Origin: Sabellastarte sp. h YS-2021
Taxonomy: Eukaryota; Annelida; Polychaeta; Sabellida; Sabellidae
Direction: 5' to 3'
DNA length: 64,000 bases
NCBI GenBank assembly: GCA_964017235.1
Contig: OZ024931.1
Span: 122,895,530-122,959,529, forward strand
Shown here: piece by piece, positions 20,159-30,773 of the stretch
Layout of the letters: each line of letters opens with the position of its first letter
Numbering within the stretch: position 1 is the first letter of the stretch
Translations under genes and position numbers: made by a program
The notes under the pieces: generated by a model
Told to the model about the DNA's origin: nothing
Seen by the model: the letters and a program-made list of their open reading frames with translations, nothing else
Database searches by the model: none

Positions 20159-21932
20159 CTAGGTGTTTGTAGGACGCAACATGCTGCAACCACTAGGGTC
20201 AACATGCCATTGGGTGTTACACTCTAAACACCTACTCGGATGATGTGCTAAATTACCGGATATTAGTGCTGAGCATGTTGTACAATAAAAGTGATAACAA
20301 GAGCTCATAAAAGCCCTTGTTAATGGTAGGTCTATTTTGCAGCAGGCGCATGTTAAGTTGTTGGCTCGTTGCTGGTAATATGTAGCCCACTGAGGAGCTA
20401 TCATAGTTTCCACATCTTCTGGGCTTTTGCCTAGAAAAAAGGCGCACCCAAAAGCCATCTCGAGGTCTCTATTAGTTAGAGCCTCGATCAGCAATTGGTC
20501 ATAACTGGTATTCATGTACATGGAAGTGGGGACCCATGTAAATAGTGAGGTAGTGCTCATTTTTGAACTGCGGATAGAGTAGGCCTTTGTAAATTTGTGT
20601 TCTAAAAGTATGGTCCTACATATGGGACACCTCAGTTCAGCCTCAGCCCCATCCTGCCACATCCTTGATAACTGACAAGAACACTCCACACAGAGCAAGT
20701 GTCCACATGGGTTGGTCAGTATGATGTCTGCCTGATCTAAGGCGTCTTTACAGATAGCACATTCAGCTTTTTCTAGGAATTGGCTCACAAATTGAACGAA
20801 ATCTGGATATTTCCGGCTGAAAAATATAAAAATTAGAGAAATTTTAGTTATTTGACTAAATAGCAGAGATTAGTCAATACAAAATTGGGTTGAGAAAAAG
20901 AAATTGTGTTCCTGTGCATACCTGGGAGTTCGAATTTCACGTTATTGCTTATTGTGATTGGAGATTATCAACAGTCCTCACCCTAGGGAAATGCCTCCGA
21001 TTGTTTGTCAGAATACTGCAGTATTGCAGAGCTATGATTCTCTGTTGAAAATGTCCATTCCCAATTAGAATTAACAGGAAATTTCGAACCCGAAGGTAAG
21101 CACCCTGACATACATATTAATGAGCTTAATTCTTCTCAACCTCTCTGGATGTTGTGAGCAAGTATACTCAAGTATGAGGAATACTGTTGAAAATCTCCAT
21201 TCCCAATTAAAATTAACGGGAAATTTCGAACCCGAAGGTAAGCAGCTTGACATACATATTAATGAGCTTATGCCTTCTCAATCTCTGTGGATGCTGTGAG
21301 AGCAAGTATATCAGAGGAATAATGTTGAAAATCTCCATTCTCAATTAAAATTAACATTGACAATTTGCATATTGAGGGTAGAGAAACCCTTTTCGTATAT
21401 TATCTCTCAATGAAAAATTACAGATGTTTTAACCAAAAAGCTTCATTAATATAAAAAATAAAAATTAATTGAGATAGTTTAAAGAATAAGGAAATACATC
21501 AAATTTAGGAGATTTATCTAACTAGACCCTAAATTTCACCCAGTTGGTTTTTTTATTATAGCTGTCATGAGAGAAGATAATTTATTGACATTTATTAACA
21601 TTTCATTAAAATTCTTACTTGAATGAATGGTGTTACGCTCAGGAGGGGGTCTATACAAAGCTAGTTCTACAATAGCCTCACAGCTCCACCTCGTTACATT
21701 GGAATAAGTCCTCTCTAAAATTTTATGTAAAAAATTAAAACAAATAAATATTTGGTACTTACACAATAAAGGCCGGTAGAATGTCGTTGAGCAGGATGTA
21801 ACAAACCATCGCCTGCTGGTAGTGTCCATTGTCAATCAGCATCAGTAGTTCACAAATGGTTATCATATTGGAAATCAGATGATTGGGTCGAAAGAGATCA
21901 ATTCTTCTGCCAATTTGTACAAAGTTATCCAT
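20159..21932 (-). CDS. Spliced tandem-RING protein (exons 21932-21763 and 20816-20159)
   Basis: Exon 1 starts at the ATG at 21932 and ends at ATTGT|GTAAGTAC. Exon 2 begins after TATTTTTCAG at 20816. The phase-2 junction keeps the frame, giving 275 aa. The N-terminal about 70 residues are helical. RING 1 spans C76-C123 (CAIC ... NPCGH ... CVEC ... CPIC) and a second RING-like finger C213-C256 (CACC ... CYH ... CTTC ... CLEC). A ubiquitin E3 ligase role is inferred from the fingers. A TATA motif lies at 22003-22009. The 946-bp intron is filled with dispersed-repeat copies. Exon 1 is short, so its assignment is less certain than exon 2. Confidence 0.75.
20913..20975 (-). repeat. Dispersed Polinton repeat, diverged copy in the RING intron
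   Basis: Plus strand reads CTGGGAGTTCGAATTTCAC, then GATTGGAGATTATCAACAG. It is a degenerate inverted copy of the family core. Confidence 0.65.
21042..21358 (+). repeat. Dispersed Polinton repeat, three tandem units of about 141 bp in the RING intron
   Basis: The core GTTGAAAATSTCCATTC recurs at about 21043, 21185 and 21324. Between copies GACATACATATTAATGAGCT is repeated. The third unit is partial. Confidence 0.85.
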
Positions 21933-22002
21933 TTTGAGATTAATTGAACAGCCTATTTTGATTCAGTAAAATTCTGGGGCCCAGAATGGGTTTGATGCGG
22001 GG

Positions 22003-22009
22003 TTTTATA
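22003..22009 (-). promoter_or_regulatory. TATA box for the RING gene
   Basis: Minus-strand CTATAAAACCCC, about 71-77 bp before the ATG at 21932. It supports that start. Confidence 0.55.
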
Positions 22010-22093
22010 GTGAAATTTTGGGTTGAAAGCTGTTGCCATTATCTGATAATTAAAAATAAAAAAGTGATTTAATGTCAATTTGTCCCTGAATAA

Positions 22094-22783
22094 TTAAAGG
22101 GGTATTTCCACGTCTACCTCCCCTTTGGCTGATTCATCTAAATGCGAACATTCCTCACATGTCAATTTTGCATGGTTAGGTTGATCAGGTTGAATTAAAC
22201 ATGGAACATATGTATATATTTCCATACGTTCGCTATACATCTGGTTACATACTTTCAAAAATTCTTCCCATTCTTTGGGTTTGCAGGATAGCCCTTCAGT
22301 GGTGGGAAACAAGTCTCCCTTGGCATTGGTCTTCCATTTCCTGATACCTACAGATTTATAGGGACTATTACAGGCTACATAGTAGGAGCCACCTATATGT
22401 ACTTTCTTCTCTATTCCTTTGTCTCCTTTAAGAATAGCCTGCAGTGCATGGTTAATTAGTTCAGAAAAATGAACTAATACAACCAATTTCGAGATATTGA
22501 TCTTGATCCCTGGGTTGGTGACATTCTGACCATCCCATTCCTTTAAATGAATAGTCTGCACTTGACCAGTTTCACCATGAAACACCACATACTTCTTGGA
22601 GCCTAGATGAAAGGTTCTTCTATAGGTGACAGATAGAGATGCCTCTGAATAGTTCATTGCGGACATCGCCCCATGGCTTTGAGGTTCTATAAGATGATCT
22701 TTCTTCTTATTTTTAATCTGTAGAGATAGATCTTTCTTATTCTTCTTCAGAGCAGGTTTCCCTAAAACTTGAGCCTCTGCCAT
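22094..22783 (-). CDS. Tandem PC4/SUB1-like (p15) putative ssDNA-binding protein
   Basis: 229 aa from ATG 22783. After a lysine-rich N-terminus (about 1-30) come two similar blocks. Block 1 at about 50-115 (HLGSKKYVVFHGETGQVQTIHL ... PGIKINISKLVVLVHF). Block 2 at about 125-185 (YYVACNSPYKSVGIRKW ... GDLFPTTEGLSCKPKEWEEF). Block 2 follows the PC4 consensus well: a strand with a K/G turn, an 'IR' strand, then D-G-x-L-x-P-T-x-x-G-I-S-L and a W-containing helix. PC4-fold proteins bind single-stranded DNA and assist transcription or replication; that role here is inferred. The TATA motif is at 22867-22874. Related signatures recur in the 48950-60266 element. Confidence 0.65.
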   Translation of the reverse strand: MAEAQVLGKPALKKNKKDLSLQIKNKKKDHLIEPQSHGAMSAMNYSEASLSVTYRRTFHLGSKKYVVFHGETGQVQTIHLKEWDGQNVTNPGIKINISKLVVLVHFSELINHALQAILKGDKGIEKKVHIGGSYYVACNSPYKSVGIRKWKTNAKGDLFPTTEGLSCKPKEWEEFLKVCNQMYSERMEIYTYVPCLIQPDQPNHAKLTCEECSHLDESAKGEVDVEIPL

Positions 22784-22789
22784 ATTCAG

Positions 22790-23230
22790 TGAATGATTTT
22801 GTCCTATTTTTTAATTCCTAGATTACAGCTTCAGATGATGTGTAAGGGTTAGAGCGAGAGGGTGGCTTTTTATAGACTTTGAGGTGAGGGGGAGAATATA
22901 TCAAGATTCAGCATGTAGGATCACTTACTCAGCAAAAGCATTGTGTAGGAAAAATTACTTACTCAGCAAAGGTTTTGTGTGAGGAGACTTAAAACAGACT
23001 AGTATAACTGATCATTAAAGGGAACACAGAAACTACAATAGTAATTAAAAACAGATTTTATTGATAATTAAATGCAGATAAAACAGACAAGTTTATTACT
23101 TAATAATTGTAAAGTTAAAGTGACAAAAAGGTTAGTATATCAGACAGACATCTGCCCATCCTTTACATCTGTGTCTAACTAGAATTTATAAATAAGTTTT
23201 CATCTACTTGGATTTTAGAACATAATGAAG
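22790..23230. other. Promoter and spacer between PC4-like and BIR genes
   Basis: Non-coding. TATA motif CTATAAAAAGCC lies on the minus strand at 22867-22874. Around 22925-22985 ACTTACTCAGCAAA occurs twice about 45 bp apart, a possible regulatory repeat. Confidence 0.5.
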
Positions 23231-23240
23231 ATTTATCATT

Positions 23241-23396
23241 GGTAGAGTACTGTTCTAAAGTCACAGGTGTCTGTCTTCCATCTGTCTTAGGTAGAGTATT
23301 TTTGTAAAATTCACAGCTGACTGCCTTCCATCTGTCTTAGGTAGAGTATTCTTCTAAAATTCACAGGTGTCTTTCTTCCATCTGTGTAAGGTAGCA
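23241..23396. repeat. Tandem repeat, period about 50 bp
   Basis: GGTAGAGTA followed by TCACAG and CTTCCATCTGTCTTA starts at 23241, 23290, 23340 and (partial) 23390. It lies just beyond the BIR gene's stop. Confidence 0.85.
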
Positions 23397-23443
23397 TCTC
23401 GTAACTATTCAATTCATTCAATAATTTTAATGTCTCTTTATCT

Positions 23444-23977
23444 TCAGGAGGTAGGAGAGAAAAAACTATTTTTGGGCATTATCATTTTCACAAATTCACA
23501 GGTGGGTGCATGCCTCTTATGTTCGTCCATTGGTACATCATATGTCTCCCATTCAATAAGAGATATTTTACACCAGGGGCAGGTAACCTTATCCCCCTCC
23601 CCTGTATAGAGGAAACCAGCACGAGTTAGGGCATCTGGGCGAATGGGGTGAGACTTCGGCCATGTTCTAAATGTAGCATATCTCTCATCATATCCAGAAT
23701 AATCAGGAACCTTAAATATCCATCTTCCCACATAGGGTGTGGGTTTATGACATAAATGTAACCCAGCAGAGTTACCACAGGGTGGTTGAATTCTTGGATT
23801 GGAGTTATATCTAGCTGAAGAATTCAATGAAAAGCCTCCAACCAAGGCTGCAGATTGAGTAGAGGCAGACTGTAGATAAGATGACCTAGCATCAGTCTGA
23901 TCTTCCACTGGTTTACTTGCTGGATGAACTATCTCACTATCCCTATCAGTTATGTTGGATGCAGTATTAGAAAACAT
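23444..23977 (-). CDS. BIR-domain (IAP-like) protein
   Basis: 177 aa from the first ATG in frame (23977). The frame stays open further upstream to about 24106 without an ATG, so an upstream exon is possible. Residues 1-80 are Ser/Thr/Asn-rich and look disordered. A single complete BIR follows at about 99-163 with R-x-x-T-F-x-x-W-P, a conserved Gly in RAGFLYTG, and the zinc set C133-x2-C136-x16-H153-x6-C160. The BIR is immediately followed by a short tail; no RING is attached, unlike most IAPs. A caspase-binding, anti-apoptotic role is inferred. It is in the same orientation as the PC4-like and RING genes. Confidence 0.85.
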   Translation of the reverse strand: MFSNTASNITDRDSEIVHPASKPVEDQTDARSSYLQSASTQSAALVGGFSLNSSARYNSNPRIQPPCGNSAGLHLCHKPTPYVGRWIFKVPDYSGYDERYATFRTWPKSHPIRPDALTRAGFLYTGEGDKVTCPWCKISLIEWETYDVPMDEHKRHAPTCEFVKMIMPKNSFFSPTS

Positions 23978-24118
23978 GTTGCTAGAAGATGCTGTTTGCT
24001 TGATAGTTGGAAAACCAATTAAGTTTATAAGTTGAATTTTTGCGTTTATATAGACTGTTAAAATTCTAGTATTCAGCAGTTTTCCAAAGAAAAAGACAGG
24101 ATTCACTGATTATTAGTT

Positions 24119-24265
24119 AACCCCAAAGCCCTAACCCTAATCAAAAGTGTATATGAAAGTATGAGATTAAACTGCGACTGTATATGAGGCGAGATATTGC
24201 GTTCGTGTGCTTACTCTGAGGTTCGAAATTTCCCGTTAATTTTAATTGGGAATGGGATTTTCAAC
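24119..24265 (-). repeat. Dispersed Polinton repeat, long form, copy next to right TIR
   Basis: Reverse of CCCCAAAGCCCTAACCCTAA at one border and ATTTTCAACAG at the other. It mirrors the copy at 3724-3945. Confidence 0.85.
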
Positions 24266-24439
24266 AGAGCTCTAATGTAACTAGCATACATTGTGTGATA
24301 AATCAAATATAGCTTCGATAATTCATTTTTTCACAAGTGATATTGTTCCAGTAGGGTAGCATACAAAACCCCCATTAAATGGTTAGCAGACAGAGCCCCA
24401 TTACAAGAGTTCTAGCAGAAAAAGACCCATTAAACAACA

Positions 24440-25798
24440 CAGCTGTGCGATGATTCAGTTTTCAGTAGAAATATGATGCAGTAGGCTAGAAGACAAAGCC
24501 CCATTAAAAAATGGGTAGCAGACAAAGCCCCATTAACCATTTGCAGCAGACAAAGGTCTCATTAAAACAGTTCAACAGTTCTAGCCCATTAAAACAAGTC
24601 CCATTAAGCAGACAAAGCCCCATTAATGTTCCATTTAAAAAAAAAACCACAGCTGTGAACTAGTATGGGCTAGCAGACAAAGCCCCCATCAGCAGAAAAA
24701 AGGGCTATTAGATGATTCAGTTTTCAGTAGTAATATCATGCAGTAGGCTAGAAGATAAAGCCCCATTAAAAAATTTGGCTAGCAAATCCCCATTAAAACA
24801 AAGCTTGGCCTAGCAGACAAAGCCCCATTAAAAACAGCTGTGCTAGCCATTAAACAACAAAGCATGGCCAGCAGACAAAGCCCCATTAAAGTTCCATTCA
24901 AAAAACCACAGCTGTGAACTAGTATGGGTAGCAGACAAAGCCCCATTTACAAAGATTGGCTAGCAGACAAAGCCCCATTAAACACAGCTGTGCTAGCCAT
25001 TAAACAAAGCATGGCCAGCAGACAAAGCCCCATTAAAAATTTGGCTAGCAGACAAAGCCCCATTAAACATTTGTAGCAGATAAAGGTTCCATTAAAACAG
25101 TTCTAACCCTGCCACGAGATCTAGCAGACAAAGCCCCCATTAAAACAAAGCTGGGGCTAGCAGACAAAGCCCCATTAAACACAGCTGTGCTATTCCCCCA
25201 TTAAAATCAGACAAAGAGCTTGCCCATTAAAAAGCACACACTGCCATTAAGCAGACATAACCCCCATTAAAACACAGCTGATTTGACAATGCCACGAGAT
25301 CTAGCAGACAAAGCCACATTAAAACAAAGCTTGGAGCTAGCAGACAAAGCCCCATTAAACACAGCTGTGCTAACCCATTAAAAAAAAAAATCAGACAAAG
25401 AGCTGCACCCATTAAAAAAGCACAGCTGTGTGATGATTCAGCTGAGTAATAGCTATAAACTATCAAAGTAAAACAAAAGTCCCCATTGAGCCAGTCTCAA
25501 GAACCTGTATAGAGCCCAATCACCTGTATAGAGCTAGTATCGACCCTACCCTACCTAGCCATCCATCTACCATCTGCAGCAACAGCTGCACAGCTGTCAA
25601 AAAAGTGACATGATTGATGGGAAACTCGACTCGAGTCTCAAGAACCTGTATAGAGCCCAATCACCTGTATAGAGCTAGTATCGACCCTACCCTACCTAGC
25701 CATCCATCTACCATCTGCAGCAACAGCTGCACAGCTGTCAAAAAAGTGACATGATTGATGGGAAACTCGACTCGATATACACTCGGTATATACTACTG
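24440..25798. repeat. Right terminal inverted repeat of the Polinton
   Basis: Inverted match to 2477-3695, with the same GGCTAGCAGACAAAGCCCCA sub-repeats. It ends CTCGGTATATACTACT. The array of units is rearranged and longer than on the left, and the terminal 141 bp is duplicated. Confidence 0.88.
25494..25775. repeat. Tandem duplication of the near-terminal 141 bp of the right TIR
   Basis: The segment starting GTCTCAAGAACCTGTATAG and ending GGGAAACTCGACTCGA occurs at 25494 and again at 25635. The left TIR has one copy. Confidence 0.9.
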
Positions 25799-25804
25799 CT
25801 GGAT
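25799..25804. repeat. Polinton target-site duplication, right copy
   Basis: GCTGGA, identical to 2471-2476. Confidence 0.95.
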
Positions 25805-26271
25805 CAATGTGTAGACTGTGGCATTATATGAACCTTAAAAAGGATAAATCAATTAGAAATACTCTGCCAAACCATTTTATTAAAAGAAGATTAAAGGTGA
25901 TGGTATAGAAAATATTGATTCAGTACTAGATGAATAATGTTCAATACTATTTGTATAAGGATTAAAAAAATATGAAATAATTAAATGTGACTCTAAAAGT
26001 GGATAATAACAATTTTAAATTTTTCAGCAACTGACAATTCCACAGACAAAAAAGGAAAAATACTACCAGCGGTAGTATTTTTCTATAACTAATAACGGAA
26101 TCAGTATTAAGTCCACCAGACCTTGGAGTTAGCATATGTTGTATATTTAAGTATTAATAAGTAGAACCTGTATTATCTGATTTCCTATTACCCAAATATT
26201 TAATTTTATGAAGTCATCTCCAATACCAACTTTGTTTCCTTGTTTTGTTGAAATGCCTCTTCTTTGTTATA
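25805..26271. other. Host flank, nothing recognised
   Basis: AT-rich, no supportable gene. A short inverted pair TACTACCAGCGG/TAGTATTTTT lies near 26062-26085. Confidence 0.45.
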
Positions 26272-26512
26272 ATTTATTTTATTTATTTATTTGTTTTTTT
26301 CATCTCAAATGACAGCCAGGGTCATATTATGACGGGTAGTTTACGGGTGGAGGAACAAGTGCATACTAGTTGGTCAAGATTCTGCACTGTAAACCACCAG
26401 GCATTGGCAAGTAACTACCAATTTTCCAACATAAAGAGTTGGGGTGAGATTCGAACCAGCAACGTCAGAGGTTGAAGGTAAGCACTCTAACCGCTACACC
26501 ACCAAGCCCCCT
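26272..26512 (-). mobile_element. tRNA-derived SINE
   Basis: Read on the minus strand: a tRNA-like head with box A (GGTGTAGCGGTTAGAGTG) and box B (GGTTCGAATCTCACC), a unique body, and an AAATAAATAAAT-type tail. The copy at 31176-31404 belongs to the same family. Confidence 0.8.
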
Positions 26513-26756
26513 CTCTTTTTTGTTATGAGCCTTGTATTTAGGAATCTTCTAATGTTTCAAACTAAATTTTAGTGTCTAAGCATATTCATATCATAGCAGT
26601 TGTGCAAAGTATGTCTCTTGTTCCACGAGTATGTGAGGTGGTGAGAATGAGGAAATGTTTCTTTTGAGATGCTGAGATGGGATTAAAAGAAACTGATTTT
26701 TAAGCTCTTCTAGTGATCACTTTTTTTGTTTTTGTTTGTCTCCAGACTTTCATGAA

Positions 26757-26905
26757 TTGTGGCATAGCGTGATGAGTACCTGTCTCATCACTGAAGTTAA
26801 GCAGCAATGGGCTACGTTAGTACTTGGATGGGTGACCGCCTCAGTGCACTACTCGTGTCTCTGATAGCCTTGTGGCTCACGCTAGTAGACCGAAACCCCT
26901 TTCGG
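26757..26905 (+). mobile_element. 5S rRNA-related copy (SINE3-like), first
   Basis: Contains GTTAAGCAGCAATGGGCTAC and TTAGTACTTGGATGGGTGAC, the internal control region of 5S rRNA. It is followed by a non-5S tail with CTCACGCTAGTAGACC. It is too diverged to be a functional 5S gene. Confidence 0.7.
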
Positions 26906-26924
26906 CCTTTTTTTTTCTGTCAGC

Positions 26925-27118
26925 AGACTTTTATGAGAATTGGTGGTGTGATAAGTACCCGTCTGTTTACTAAAGCAGCACTGGGCTATGTTAGTATTTG
27001 TATGGGTGATCATCTGAGTTCTAGACCAGCTGTGCTAAGTTCTAGTGCACTACTTATGTCTCTGATAGCTTTGCAGCTCACGCATGTAGACCAAAACACT
27101 TTTCAGTCTTGTTTTTAA
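26925..27118 (+). mobile_element. 5S rRNA-related copy (SINE3-like), second
   Basis: AAAGCAGCACTGGGCTATG and TTAGTATTTGTATGGGTGA repeat the first copy in more diverged form, with the same tail (CTCACGCATGTAGACC). Confidence 0.6.
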
Positions 27119-27880
27119 TACACATGAATGTAGTGTTACATGCCTATTGTTTCACACAGGAAATATTTACAGTTGCAATAGAGATTAAGTACACAATGGC
27201 TTTTAATATCTAGTCCACTGACCTAGTCATTCAGATTAGACTGCTCAAAGATGTTGACTTTGAAACTTATACGATGGATACGTTTATTGTAGCCATGGAT
27301 CTTTGCAACTCCCTTGTTATCAGGGCCTCACGTATGACATGTGAAAACAAATTTGGGCTTCATTTTTTGCATGTTCATCTTTGTAGGACAATGTCATATA
27401 TTTACTTATGCCATAAATAAAATTTTTGTCTGGGAGTGGACTTCTGCAATTCAGCCAAACTGCATATAAATACCTTCTTGCACTTCATGTATTTTCATGT
27501 ACTTTACTATAATCATATCAACCATCTGTACAAAGTCCAACTGAAGTGTTTTTATAGACATGGGACGTCCTCTTGCACATCACACAGATATCAAAGTTAA
27601 ATCAATAGGCCATCATTGAGGAAGTTCTCAACACTCCCAGTATCATGGTACCAATACAAAAGAACCATTTCTACACTTTTTCCCACTCATAAAAATCCTG
27701 ATTTTGCTTAGAAACCTCCTTCAGTGCCAGTACTCATGAAAGCTGTGCAAATAAAATGCCAACTCAAAAGATTCGCAGTGTGGGGTAAACTGTCACTCAT
27801 TTTGATAAGACTGACAAAAATCTAGAGTTCCAAAAACAATTTTACAACTTATATTTCAACATTCTTTCTACTCTTAACAC

Positions 27881-28385
27881 CAGGGTTCCCATGGACTTTT
27901 GATAACTGGATTCAAGGTCTTTTCAAGGATTTTCAAGTCAACAACAATTCTCAAGGATATCTTTTAAGGCATGACCTCCTTTACCTCCTCTTTTTTTTTT
28001 TTTTTTTTAGTTTATTTGAACACGGTCACACAAACAAGAAGGACGTGTATCGGCTGCCTTCTCAACTTGTAGCCTCGTATAAATATTTTTCCTTTACCTC
28101 CCCTTCTAGCCATCCATTCCTTCCACAAAATTCCTTATTGTCACATGATTTTAACATTTTATAAACTTATTACAACAATGCTACTTAACACATATCTTAG
28201 ATGATACTTGTTTTGTTACGGCTGCCATAGCCATAAAACTAGATGATGCAGATGCAGAAGTTGGACAATAACAAATTCAAGGACTTTACAAGGGCTTTAT
28301 TCAATTTTGGCCAAATTCAAGGACTTTCAAGGCCTTGAAAATGAAGCAATTTTTTTCAAGGATTTTCAAGGATGTGGGAACCCTG
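27881..28385. mobile_element. Non-autonomous DNA transposon (MITE) with CAGGGTTCCCA ends
   Basis: The termini CAGGGTTCCCA and TGGGAACCCTG are exact inverted repeats, flanked on both sides by AACAC. The body has several CAAGGACTTTCAAGG-type motifs and an internal T-run with a foreign-looking piece at about 27995-28090. No ORF. Confidence 0.75.
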
Positions 28386-29047
28386 AACACTTATCACTTG
28401 TACACTGAAATCAATAAGCCAGGTTTGTCATAATTGTCCATCAAAGAAACAGCACAAACCTGTGCACACATAAAGGATTTGCATTTTATTAAAATAGCCA
28501 GCCTCTACAGGCAGCAATACCAGCATACAGGTACAACTGGGCACAACATTGAGATCTGGGAAAATCTAAGGAACAACTTCAAATGTAAGAAGTATACAGA
28601 TTCTACGAGATATTGTCAGATACATGAACTGTCATGTAGGATGACAGATGAAAGCCTATTTAGATGACAGCCTATTATGAAGCAACAGTTTCTCTGGCAT
28701 TGATACATCTACAACAAGACCACTGCCGTGGCATTTATCTCCCGCCGGGTATTAAGCAAAAATAGGGGTAGTCTGAGCCCACAAATTGGTTCAAGGTGCA
28801 AGAAGCAATAATATGGAAGATAAAACACCTTTTTCAATACAATGACCCAACTGAACCATGAAGCACTGTTAAAAGATCAAATTTGACACTTACAAAACAT
28901 TCACAGGACATGACTTCCGATAGGTCGTTCTCACATTTGACGTTTTTGAATGAAAAAAAATTGCATCAATTTGATCTAGTGCATCCCCCGATGGGATAGA
29001 GTGTAATCTAACATAAAGAGACTTCATCCATTCAAAAGAGACATTTT
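28386..29047. other. Intergenic, no gene recognised
   Basis: Only short open frames. Diverged repeats of the next satellite begin near 28910. Confidence 0.4.
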
Positions 29048-29500
29048 CGATTTCTTTCAAAATTTAAGATGGCGGCCAGAGTTGGGAAAATAAAAAAATT
29101 CTCAGGGAATATATCCAGGATCACGGTATCCAAAGGGTCCAAAATGCCGTCAAAATCGCTCTTAACAGTTTTTAAAATAATCAACATTGCTGATTTCCGC
29201 CAAAATTCCAAATGGTTGCCGGAATCCGGAATAGGTAAATTTTTTTCAGAGGCATTATATGCCGGAACTTACTCAAAAGAGAGTTTTTGAGATAATCAAT
29301 ATTTTCGATTTCCGGCAAAATTCAAGATGGCGGCCGGAATTTGGAAAATTAAAAAAAATTTTAGAGGCATTATGACAAGAGGCTATAAAACCCAATGAGT
29401 CCAAACTTTTCACGAAATCACTCTACCAGTTTTCAAGATAATCAACATTTTCAATTTCCGGCAAAACTCTAGATGGCAGCCAGAATTTGGACATTTTAAA
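29048..29500. repeat. Tandem repeat with AAATTCAAGATGGCGGCC motif
   Basis: About three diverged units of roughly 140 bp, each with GATTTCCGGCAAAATTC, AAGATGGCGGCC and AATAATCAACATT. Confidence 0.75.
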
Positions 29501-29539
29501 AAATTTTTTAGAGACTTTATATCCAAGGTCTATAGTACC

Positions 29540-30005
29540 AAAAGAGCAGGTGAATAACATATTTAAACAAATACTGCAAATGCCATAGTTTTCAAGTTAC
29601 AAGTGATTTACTAAACAGTGAAAATCTAAAAGTAGTTCTTGCTCAGTAATGCAAAGAGCTACAGGTCTGCAATCTTACTAATAGTATATTATAGCTGACC
29701 CAAAAGGAGATGAATAACATATTACAACAAACACTCTAAAGTGTAAATGCAATACTTTTCAAGTTACCTGTGATTTACCCAACAGTGGGTACCTCAAAAT
29801 AGTTATTATTCAGCTATGCAATGAGCTACAAGTCTGCAATTGTACTATGTTATAGCTGACCCAAAAGTAAGTGAATAACATGTTTCAACAAAATACTCTA
29901 AATGCAACAGTTTTCAAGTTACAAATGATTTACTCAACAGTGAGAACCTACAACTAGCTATTGTTCAGCTGTGTAATGAGCTACATGTCTGAAATTTTAC
30001 TATGT
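29540..30005. repeat. Tandem repeat, period about 160 bp
   Basis: TGAATAACAT at 29551, 29711 and 29872, each followed by TTTTCAAGTTAC and GAGCTACA. Confidence 0.85.
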
Positions 30006-30696
30006 CCACAGCTATTGTCAGATACTCCTTAAAACCTAATCAGCTCTAGATCTTCTTTGGCTTAACATATGATGAAAATTTGGTGAAAACTCATCCATGC
30101 GTTAAGGCGGTGGAACACCAACAAACTTTATGCCCAATGCCCGGATAGTGCAGGGAAGAACTATGAATGATTCAGTTTTGAAGGATTTACACATACATCA
30201 TTAGTCATTTGACTCCAATAACATAAACAAAACAAGGAAAACAAATCATTGGTACATCATATGAACTTTATTTTCCTAACAATAACATTCTATTTAACAG
30301 GAGTTTGGGATAGCGGAACTATATTTCTGCTGTTTGTACTTATTGAGTTGGCAGATCAAACATTTGAACTCTAATAGTCAAATCTTGAAGGACCAGAGAA
30401 ATAAGTCTCCTCAACCAAAACTTGCAGTTATTTGCCACTACTCCATAGATCCACATGAAGAGGGTTTTTCACTGTACTTGTACAATAACTGCTACAATGC
30501 TAACAATTTACACCAGGATCGAATTCTAATAGAACACTTACTGCCAAGAAAGTAGACAAGTTGTTATGTTACAACACACCCAACAGTTACAGATAGAGAT
30601 GTATATACTTATAACTTTGTTATCACCACAATTCCACAGTGTTCAGAAAATTGTTTATATCAGTATTTAATGATGAATCCACAGAAGTGATCTGCT

Positions 30697-30773
30697 TCAT
30701 GCCTTCATGTCCTTATTTGGTGAGCTGTAATAATCCTCAGAATACCACTCCCTCCGATCTTCTGGTCTGATGA
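30697..30773 (-). CDS. Terminal exon of a host membrane-protein gene
   Basis: Acceptor TCTGTGTTTCAG is followed by 77 bp of coding sequence (IRPEDRREWYSEDYYSSP) to TGA at 30697-30699. The acceptor phase (two bases completing a codon) exactly fits the donor of the exon at 35458-35659. A minus-strand AATAAA lies near 30267-30272. The tail is acidic and tyrosine-rich, probably cytoplasmic. Confidence 0.7.

Larger units (their letters stand above)
2477..25798. mobile_element. Complete Maverick/Polinton element, 23.3 kb
   Basis: The ends are exact inverted repeats starting AGTAGTATATACCGAG, flanked by a perfect GCTGGA 6-bp duplication, with long TIRs on both sides. Inside are the hallmark genes of the family: protein-primed DNA polymerase B, retroviral-type integrase, packaging ATPase, adenovirus-type protease, and major and minor capsid proteins, all with open frames. 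An accessory island (two spliced glycoproteins, RING, PC4-like and BIR genes) lies between 15.5 and 24 kb. Intact ORFs and a perfect duplication argue for a fairly recent insertion. Elements with this gene set are also described as adintovirus-like; whether this copy makes particles cannot be read from sequence. Confidence 0.96.

Noticed and set aside
26440-26512. Functional tRNA gene
   Set aside because: Boxes A and B are present, but the cloverleaf is not convincing and the copy continues into a SINE body shared with 31176-31404.
26757-27118. Functional 5S rRNA genes
   Set aside because: Only the internal control region is well kept; the rest is diverged and followed by a repeat tail.
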